Below, piece by piece: positions 5,381-9,914 of a stretch of 9,914 nucleotides of DNA. Below the pieces are notes generated by a model. The model ran no database searches. It was given only the letters and a program-made list of their open reading frames with translations, and was not told where the DNA came from. Location: contig JAEZSL010000006.1 in NCBI GenBank assembly GCA_023443925.1, positions 1 to 9,914 of the forward strand, written 5' to 3'. Positions within the stretch are counted from its first letter, which is position 1. Each line of letters begins with the position of its first letter. This stretch comes from Bacillota bacterium. Lineage in GTDB: Bacteria > Bacillota_A > Clostridia > Lachnospirales > Lachnospiraceae. The position numbers and the translations under genes are program-made.

Positions 5381-5815
5381 CTAGTCCGCCGCTGACAGCA
5401 CCATATCTGTCAGGACAGGCCGTACAATAGAATCCAATTCATAAAATAACGTGCCGACTTCCAGGTTTTCCGTAATTTTAACCTGGACCTCTTCTGTTAA
5501 AGCAATTAACTGATGCCACACTCCTTTATTCAGACAAACTGGTTTATCCAGTAAAAATGCATGGTAATCCTCCGGTGACTCCGGTTTGGCTGTCAGCAAA
5601 ATTCCAATTCCCTTAAGTGGTTCGAAACTCTCATAAGAATCCGGGTGACATTCCAGTACCTGTGTACCATGGTCCCATACCCGGAACACGGCTAATCTCC
5701 AGGGCTTTACCTCCTCCTTTACCAGGATTTCAAAATTTGTCTCATCTCCTTCCAATTCCAGCAGCGTACCAAAGCTTTGAAAGTTATTTCGGTTTATATT
5801 TTCTATTATCTTCAT
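5381..5815 (-). CDS. Ureidoglycolate lyase (AllA)-like cupin-fold protein
   Basis: A 144-residue protein with the two marker blocks of the AllA family: ECHPDSYESFEPL (55-67, compare E-R-H-x-x-x-S-Q-x-F-x-P) and NKGVWHQLIAL (96-106, compare H-R-x-V-W-H-x-P). In AllA these blocks form the active site of a small beta-barrel that splits ureidoglycolate to glyoxylate and urea. Cys56 replaces the usual Arg and Asn96 the first His, and no allantoin or purine gene is nearby, so another substrate is likely. The ATG at 5815 is chosen over the in-frame ATG at 5845 because GGGAG (5825-5821) lies 5 nt before it and because 5845 falls inside a hairpin arm. Its leader contains a duplicated hairpin plus ribosome binding site. 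It follows the DUF5107 gene but is separated from it by a strong terminator. Confidence 0.8.
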   Translation of the reverse strand: MKIIENINRNNFQSFGTLLELEGDETNFEILVKEEVKPWRLAVFRVWDHGTQVLECHPDSYESFEPLKGIGILLTAKPESPEDYHAFLLDKPVCLNKGVWHQLIALTEEVQVKITENLEVGTLFYELDSIVRPVLTDMVLSAAD

Positions 5816-5817
5816 TA

Positions 5818-5848
5818 TAACTCCCGTCTGTGCGCTTAGGCGCACGTA
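5818..5848 (-). repeat. Hairpin plus ribosome-binding-site repeat, proximal copy
   Basis: 31 bp. On the minus strand it holds a perfect 6-bp stem GTGCGC-CTAA-GCGCAC (5847-5832), then AGACGGGAG, which is the ribosome binding site of the AllA-like gene. It differs from the distal copy at one position (5832 versus 5903). Confidence 0.85.
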
Positions 5849-5886
5849 ATAATCAAGATTTTGAAAAACTGTATTTTGTTTTTCAA
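5836..5886 (-). CDS. Possible leader peptide, 16 codons (TTG start)
   Basis: Downstream of the distal repeat copy, GGGAG (5896-5892) is followed, at exactly the same 5-nt distance as in the AllA-like gene, by TTG. The frame reads MKNKIQFFKILIITCA and stops at TAA in the loop of the proximal hairpin. A ribosome terminating there would cover that hairpin and stand beside the ribosome binding site of the real gene. The length, position and matching spacing suggest a leader peptide, but a decayed duplicate start is equally possible. No family is expected for a peptide this short. Confidence 0.3.
   Translation of the reverse strand: MKNKIQFFKILIITCA
5861..5886. other. AT-rich hairpin between the two repeat copies
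   Basis: TTGAAAAAC (5861-5869) and GTTTTTCAA (5878-5886) form a perfect 9-bp inverted repeat around an 8-nt loop. On the minus strand it would sequester the TTG start of the possible leader peptide. Confidence 0.7.
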
Positions 5887-5888
5887 CC

Positions 5889-5919
5889 TAACTCCCGTCT
5901 GTACGCTTAGGCGCACGTA
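5889..5919 (-). repeat. Hairpin plus ribosome-binding-site repeat, distal copy
   Basis: 31 bp, 30 identical to 5818-5848, offset 71 bp. On the minus-strand RNA the stem is GUGCGC with GCGUAC, keeping pairing through one G-U pair. It also contains GGGAG, here followed by TTG instead of ATG. Confidence 0.85.
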
Positions 5920-5956
5920 TAAATCCCTTAACGTTACCGGAGCTGATACTATACGA

Positions 5957-5987
5957 AAACGCCTGCTTTAAACATAGCAGGCGCTTT
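5957..5987 (-). terminator. Intrinsic terminator of the DUF5107-TPR gene
   Basis: A perfect 8-bp GC-rich stem, CGCCTGCT (5960-5967) with AGCAGGCG (5976-5983), 8-nt loop, and TTTT on the minus strand directly after it. The plus side also has CTTT, so some bidirectional activity is possible. Confidence 0.85.
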
Positions 5988-6008
5988 ATGTTTATAGTAG
6001 TTACTTGT

Positions 6009-9000
6009 TTATCCGTTCAGGCGAATATTAAGGAGCCTTGAACCGGTATGGTTTTTATCCAATGCCAGTACGGTTTCAAATTCCTTCCCGGCTTCTTCTC
6101 TTCTGTCCAGTCCCATATATCCAAGTCCCATCATGAAATGACAGTGTATCTTATTCTTCCTGTTCAGATCCTCATCAAATATCTGAAGATCCGGCAGTGA
6201 TACTGCGAAATAATCAATTTTCACGTTATCAAAAATATGTTTTCTGCCGTAGTCAATGAGTTTGTGGAATCTGCTCCGTGCTTCTTCAAATTGTTTTAGC
6301 TTCAGCAGTGCCATTCCCTGGTAATAAATCGTTTCCGGCGGCTGGTCGTTATAATACATCATTCCGGCTGGTTCGCTTAAGCCGGTTGACGCTTTTTCAT
6401 AACATTCCTCTGCCTGCAAGACATCTCCTAACCCTTCATAAGCACAACCCAGATAATAATATATATTATTTTCCTGTGCCCCGGTAAGTTTGCCTTCACC
6501 TAAGTTTTCCGGATAGGAACCCGTAAGCATCCGAAGGATTATTACTGCTTCTTTATAATTGCCGCAGCTTATATCCTGTCTTGCGATTTCTATATTACTT
6601 AAGATATACTGTGCCGGCACCCTGCCTTCCCCTCCCTCCCAGGGATGGAAGCTGCGGTCCATAATACAGGACAAAGCTTTTTCATGGTAACCCAGCGTAT
6701 TCAACAGAGTAATATACTCCAGATATAAATCATCTCTTATTACTGACAGCTCCATATGCTTTTCCAGATTTCCCAGCCGTTCTTCCGGTGCGGTACCCAG
6801 TTTTTTATGGAGCTGATCCAGTTCCATAAATACTCTGGCATCCGTAACATCTAATTCAAAGGCTCTTTCCAGTTCTTTATAAGCTGCTGCTTTGTCCATA
6901 CGTTTATTGTAATAAGCCAGCGCCAGATTCCGGTGCACCGTGGGAAAGTCCTCTTTGCCGGCTGCAGAAGTCTCAAAGCAGCGGATTGCATTCTCATACT
7001 GTTTCTTGTCATACCACAGACATCCCAGATAATAAGAGGCAAAAGAGCCGGATGGATTTAACGCACAAGCCTTCTCTAATACCTGAATATCTTCCAGGCG
7101 GTGAGGAAAACAGTACTTACTGTCAGCTGCTTCAGCCAGTCTCATATAAGAAACTGCCTCTTCCTCTGCATGACTCATTGCTTTAATATAACCTAAGTAA
7201 TAGTAGATGAGAGGGTATACTTTATCGTCCTTTGCAGAGCCCAGATAAATCTTTAATATGTTTTGGGCCTCCTCATAAAGTCCGGCTTCCATATAATCGA
7301 TGGAAAGTTCGAGGTAGGTATTATGGTTTTCAAGAAGCAGGGTGCTGAATGCGGTTTCCTTATACTTATCGGCAGTCAGCAATATTTCTTCATACATGCT
7401 GCCAAAATCCATTGGATCAATCTCCAGATTCTCCTGTATCAGTGCTTTTGCCTTATCGTTCATACCCATATGACGTAACAGAGCAGTTTTTAGAACTCTG
7501 GCCTTCATATTGTGGTAATTGCGGATAAGGGAGTTATCAATATGATTCAAGGCTTCCTTATAGTCCTGCCTCTTTGTGTCAATACAGGCTAACTGATAGA
7601 ATCCGGCATCCTGCCAGGCTCCGTTCCAGGTGGCTTTGTAGAACATATCATAAGCCTTATTCCATTCTTCATGGAACTTATAGGCAAGCCCCAGATTGTA
7701 TAAAGCTTCCCCATCGTAAGGATTCGGATTGGAGCGGGTCAGCTTCTTAACCGCTTCCTGATAATATAGAATGCTCTTTTCGACACATCCTCTTGAAAAC
7801 AACAGTTTTCCATAGGCGTTATTAATCCGGTAATCCGAAGGATCTCTTTTTAACCCTTCCAGATAGTAATCCGCAGGTTCATAAGTGGCATGACGGTATT
7901 GCTCCAGATGAAGCCCGAACAGGAACAGATCTTCATTTGTACGTACTTCAGTCGGTGCAGGAATGGGTTTCGCTGCCTCGGGCATTTTCTGCAGCTCTTT
8001 ATCTTCCGGGTGGTAGGATACTAACAGATTGCGTTCCTGATCAAAGATTTTCACTTCAAAATCCGTTGCTTCCCCCGTAAGTTCTTCGCTCAGCTTCGTT
8101 TCATAGGCTTTATCCGGCGTCATATCAAGCAGTTCCGTAAAAATGAGTTCTCCCTGTCTGGTAAGTTCAATAGCTGCATTATTGTATTCCCCTGTCACAT
8201 ACGCTTTAATCACAAGTCTGCCGTCTTCTCTGTCTAAATTCACGGCAGCGGACAGGGTAGCATTTTTAATACTTCCCACTCCCTTATAAGGCATAAAATA
8301 CTGGGTAAAGGTTTTTTCTTCATAAGGTGCTATCCAGGCGAAATCCGGCTGGTTATCCGTAAAGCAGCCTGTCATTAATTCCACATATGGGCCGTCTTCA
8401 TCCGTCAGATTCCGGTCCCAGGCTTTCCCGAATTCTCCGCAGCCCCAGGTCCACTGCTTCTTGCCGGGGGAGACATGATGATCGGCAATATGCAGGATAC
8501 CGGCCTCTTTTCCATAATCATAGCCGCCCACAAAATTGTAATCGGAATGGTATGCCATATAGGAGGTGGGAACCGGTATGTTCTTATACCTGGAGATATC
8601 CACTCCGGCAGAATAATCCATCTTATAATAGGTGCCCGTCGCAATGGGGAAGTTGGATACATCCCGTTTTCCATGGTCCATAACCGCATGAACATCCGGC
8701 GGGAAAATTGACTGGGTGTTTTCATTTACCGCAATGGCAGGGTTGGCCCACCACAAAAAGGTCTTGGGGGAATCGGTCCGGTTATAAAGCTGAGCCGAGA
8801 TCTCCAAATAAGCCTTATCCGGATAAAGAGTAAAGGCTGCCATTCCCTTGGTGCGGAACATATTCTCGATTTCGCTTACCCATATAGTGCAGCTTCCGTC
8901 TTCATTCTCCGCTGTTGTAAAATTAACCGGGTCAAAGGTACTGGGTCTGTGATGTTGGGGCCAGTTAAATTCAATACCACCGGAAATCCAGGGTCCGTTC

Positions 9001-9326
9001 AGTCCTACCAGAGCAGGTTTGATTACCTGATTGTAATAGACGAAATCGTACTGGTTGGTCTTATCCGTAGCCCTCTGTATTCGTCCCCCAAGCTCCGGCA
9101 GCACCATTATCTTTAGATACTTATTCTCCAGAAATACTGCCCTGTAGGTTTTATCCGATTTGACGTCATAAATCTTATCGATTACACTGTGGGGATATAC
9201 TTTTCCCGAGCTTCCCTGATAAACTCTTTTTTCCAGGAACATAGGATTTTTATCCGGCTCACCAATCTCATAAGTGGGAATGGTAACATTTTCTTCCCAG
9301 ACCTTTACTCTTTTTTCATCTGACAT
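6009..9326 (-). CDS. DUF5107 domain protein with C-terminal TPR array
   Basis: A 1105-residue protein. The N-terminal third (about 25-350) is the DUF5107 domain, a beta-sandwich that looks related to the galactose-mutarotase-like carbohydrate fold. Conserved-looking blocks are PELGGRI (77-83), GGIEFNWPQHHRP (116-128), ADHH (281-284) and the long stretch WTWGCGEFGKAWDRNLTDED (292-311), followed by E316; such Trp/His/Asp/Glu clusters usually line a sugar site. From about 465 to the end the protein is built of tetratricopeptide repeats (for example YNLGLAYKFHEEWNKAYDMF, 543-562), so it probably binds partners or forms a scaffold. There is no signal peptide or membrane segment, so it is cytoplasmic. 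The ATG at 9326 is preferred to the one at 9332, because AGGAG (9338-9334) is 7 nt from the first and only 1 nt from the second. It is divergent from an AraC gene, which probably controls it. Biochemical activity is not known to me. Confidence 0.88.
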   Translation of the reverse strand: MSDEKRVKVWEENVTIPTYEIGEPDKNPMFLEKRVYQGSSGKVYPHSVIDKIYDVKSDKTYRAVFLENKYLKIMVLPELGGRIQRATDKTNQYDFVYYNQVIKPALVGLNGPWISGGIEFNWPQHHRPSTFDPVNFTTAENEDGSCTIWVSEIENMFRTKGMAAFTLYPDKAYLEISAQLYNRTDSPKTFLWWANPAIAVNENTQSIFPPDVHAVMDHGKRDVSNFPIATGTYYKMDYSAGVDISRYKNIPVPTSYMAYHSDYNFVGGYDYGKEAGILHIADHHVSPGKKQWTWGCGEFGKAWDRNLTDEDGPYVELMTGCFTDNQPDFAWIAPYEEKTFTQYFMPYKGVGSIKNATLSAAVNLDREDGRLVIKAYVTGEYNNAAIELTRQGELIFTELLDMTPDKAYETKLSEELTGEATDFEVKIFDQERNLLVSYHPEDKELQKMPEAAKPIPAPTEVRTNEDLFLFGLHLEQYRHATYEPADYYLEGLKRDPSDYRINNAYGKLLFSRGCVEKSILYYQEAVKKLTRSNPNPYDGEALYNLGLAYKFHEEWNKAYDMFYKATWNGAWQDAGFYQLACIDTKRQDYKEALNHIDNSLIRNYHNMKARVLKTALLRHMGMNDKAKALIQENLEIDPMDFGSMYEEILLTADKYKETAFSTLLLENHNTYLELSIDYMEAGLYEEAQNILKIYLGSAKDDKVYPLIYYYLGYIKAMSHAEEEAVSYMRLAEAADSKYCFPHRLEDIQVLEKACALNPSGSFASYYLGCLWYDKKQYENAIRCFETSAAGKEDFPTVHRNLALAYYNKRMDKAAAYKELERAFELDVTDARVFMELDQLHKKLGTAPEERLGNLEKHMELSVIRDDLYLEYITLLNTLGYHEKALSCIMDRSFHPWEGGEGRVPAQYILSNIEIARQDISCGNYKEAVIILRMLTGSYPENLGEGKLTGAQENNIYYYLGCAYEGLGDVLQAEECYEKASTGLSEPAGMMYYNDQPPETIYYQGMALLKLKQFEEARSRFHKLIDYGRKHIFDNVKIDYFAVSLPDLQIFDEDLNRKNKIHCHFMMGLGYMGLDRREEAGKEFETVLALDKNHTGSRLLNIRLNG

Positions 9327-9333
9327 ATACATT

Positions 9334-9338
9334 CTCCT
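9334..9338 (-). promoter_or_regulatory. Ribosome binding site deciding the start at 9326
   Basis: AGGAG lies 7 nt from the ATG at 9326 but only 1 nt from the ATG at 9332. It is immediately preceded by a hairpin AACACA...TGTGTT (9361-9339 on the minus strand), whose last bases touch the site. Confidence 0.65.
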
Positions 9339-9397
9339 AACACATAAAAGATAACTGTGTTACTGCCGCAAACAACCGGCTGCATAATCCTGCGGCA
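9339..9397 (-). promoter_or_regulatory. Two hairpins in the leader of the DUF5107 gene
   Basis: TGCCGCA (minus 9397-9391) pairs with TGCGGCA (9370-9364) over a 20-nt loop. AACACA (9361-9356) pairs with TGTGTT (9344-9339) over 11 nt. Together they fill the 60 nt before the ribosome binding site. No U-tract, so not terminators. Confidence 0.4.
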
Positions 9398-9577
9398 TTC
9401 CTTTCTTTTCATTCTATTTTTCAGCCACTAACCCAATACATCATTTTCTATGGGAATTCGCAATATCCTGGGTAAGTATTATGCATCCCGCTTTTTGTAC
9501 TGTGACAGTTCATGAGATCCTAATACAGTCCATATATTGCTTTTTTATACTTTGCATTATATAATGATTTTAATTGA
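9398..9577. other. Divergent control region between the DUF5107 and AraC genes
   Basis: The intergenic space is about 307 bp (9327-9633) and holds no gene. It contains an odd palindrome ACTGTGACAGT (9499-9509) and a perfect 12-bp palindrome CATTATATAATG (9555-9566). For the minus strand, possible but weak promoters are TTGCGA with TGTATT (17 bp apart, in 9467-9439) and GTCACA with CATAAT (near 9507-9480). A weak promoter would suit activator control by the AraC protein. Confidence 0.35.
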
Positions 9578-9605
9578 TTTACATTACAATAAAATGCTTT
9601 ATACT
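9578..9605 (+). promoter_or_regulatory. Promoter of the AraC-family gene
   Basis: TTTACA (9578-9583), 16-bp spacer, TATACT (9600-9605). Transcription would start near 9612, leaving a leader of about 22 nt with TAGGAG (9621-9626) before the ATG at 9634. Confidence 0.6.
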
Positions 9606-9633
9606 ATCGATATCTTGCTATAGGAGAAAACAG

Positions 9634-9914
9634 ATGAAGTGCATGGAACCCGGAGTTTTAGAAAACTCTTCCTATTATTTTACAACTCTTTCCCCCCTGG
9701 CCAAAAGTCTGTATTTTTACCTGCTTTGCACCGGTCATTTTTACTGTGACAAGACCTACCATGTTAAGCGCAAAAGCTATAACAGCTACCTCATTCTGTA
9801 TATCCTAAGGGGTGAATGCAGTGTTTCTTTCCGCGGACATAACTATACGGCCCATGAAAAGGATGTGGTGTTTATTAACTGCTACGAACCCCATTCCTAC
9901 TGGTCCGATACGGA
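9634..9914 (+). CDS. AraC family transcriptional regulator, N-terminal part
   Basis: The first 93 residues of a regulator that continues past the right edge. Only the N-terminal sensor is present. It has the cupin pattern of sugar-responsive AraC proteins: the strand pair SYLILYILRGECSVSFRG (51-68), then HEKDVVFINCYEPHSYW, where the D-V-V-F-I-N-x-x-x-P-H turn is the common 'GDL...IxxxxPH' signature. The DNA-binding double helix-turn-helix lies beyond the window. The start has TAGGAG 7 nt upstream and a good promoter. Being divergent from the DUF5107-TPR gene across a 307-bp control region, it probably activates that gene and may respond to the same sugar. Confidence 0.85.
   Translation, partial: MKCMEPGVLENSSYYFTTLSPLAKSLYFYLLCTGHFYCDKTYHVKRKSYNSYLILYILRGECSVSFRGHNYTAHEKDVVFINCYEPHSYWSDT

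Noticed and set aside
5383..5400. Possible terminator hairpin CGGC...GCCG at the end of the AllA-like gene
   Set aside because: The stem is only 4 bp and no T-run follows on the minus strand.
7512..7524. GGTAATTGCG inside the DUF5107 coding sequence, similar to the end of the repeat elements
   Set aside because: It encodes part of the TPR region and has no second block of the element nearby; a chance match.
8387..8725. Open frames of about 80-106 codons on both strands within the DUF5107 gene
   Set aside because: They are other-frame readings of a clear coding sequence, with no start signals.
9466..9485. TTCGCAATATCCT and GTAAGTATTA near 9463-9482, resembling parts of the repeat at 60-137
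   Set aside because: The two pieces are in a different order and spacing from the element and too short to count as a third copy.

Overview
The window looks like a piece of chromosome from a low-GC, Gram-positive anaerobe of the Lachnospiraceae/Clostridium cluster XIVa type. The signs are AGGAGG-type ribosome binding sites, AT-rich intergenic DNA with sigma-A promoters (TTGACA/TATAAT), U-tract terminators, and the gene families themselves: DUF1294, ROK, AraC, and a DUF5107-TPR protein. This placement is inference from style and family content; no phylogenetic marker gene is present.

Left part (1-2735). The start of a TTG-initiated gene runs off the left edge on the minus strand. It is followed by a DUF1294 membrane protein (minus), a GNAT acetyltransferase (plus, with a clear promoter), a 60-residue coiled-coil protein (minus) that shares a bidirectional terminator with the acetyltransferase, and a second, RimJ-like GNAT acetyltransferase (minus). 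Two related non-coding elements lie just upstream of minus-strand genes: 60-137, and 2425-2608 with inverted terminal repeats. They look like copies of one small dispersed repeat.

Middle part (2736-5815). This part carries minus-strand metabolic and regulatory genes. A ROK-family repressor (4120-5241) has its own promoter and is closed off by a 40-bp-period array of terminator hairpins. Next comes a strong promoter with two overlapping 10-bp dyads, driving a zinc-dependent polyol dehydrogenase of the sorbitol/xylitol dehydrogenase type. Upstream of ROK is a small cupin-like protein resembling ureidoglycolate lyase (AllA). Its leader contains a nearly exact 31-bp duplication of hairpin plus Shine-Dalgarno, spaced 71 bp, with a possible 16-codon leader peptide between the copies.

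Right part (6009-9914). A large cytoplasmic protein of about 1105 residues (DUF5107 beta-sandwich plus a long TPR array) occupies the minus strand and ends at a strong terminator. Divergent from it, an AraC-family activator starts and leaves the window on the right.

Taken together, the right two thirds read as a carbohydrate-responsive locus: an AraC sensor beside the DUF5107-TPR protein, a ROK repressor beside the polyol dehydrogenase, and an AllA-like protein between them. Nearly every gene is its own transcription unit. No transporter or recognisable glycosidase lies inside the window, so the substrate cannot be named. The features most worth a second look are the duplicated leader of the AllA-like gene, the arm-swapped terminator array, the dispersed repeat pair, and the DUF5107-TPR protein as a possible uncharacterised carbohydrate-active or carbohydrate-sensing system.
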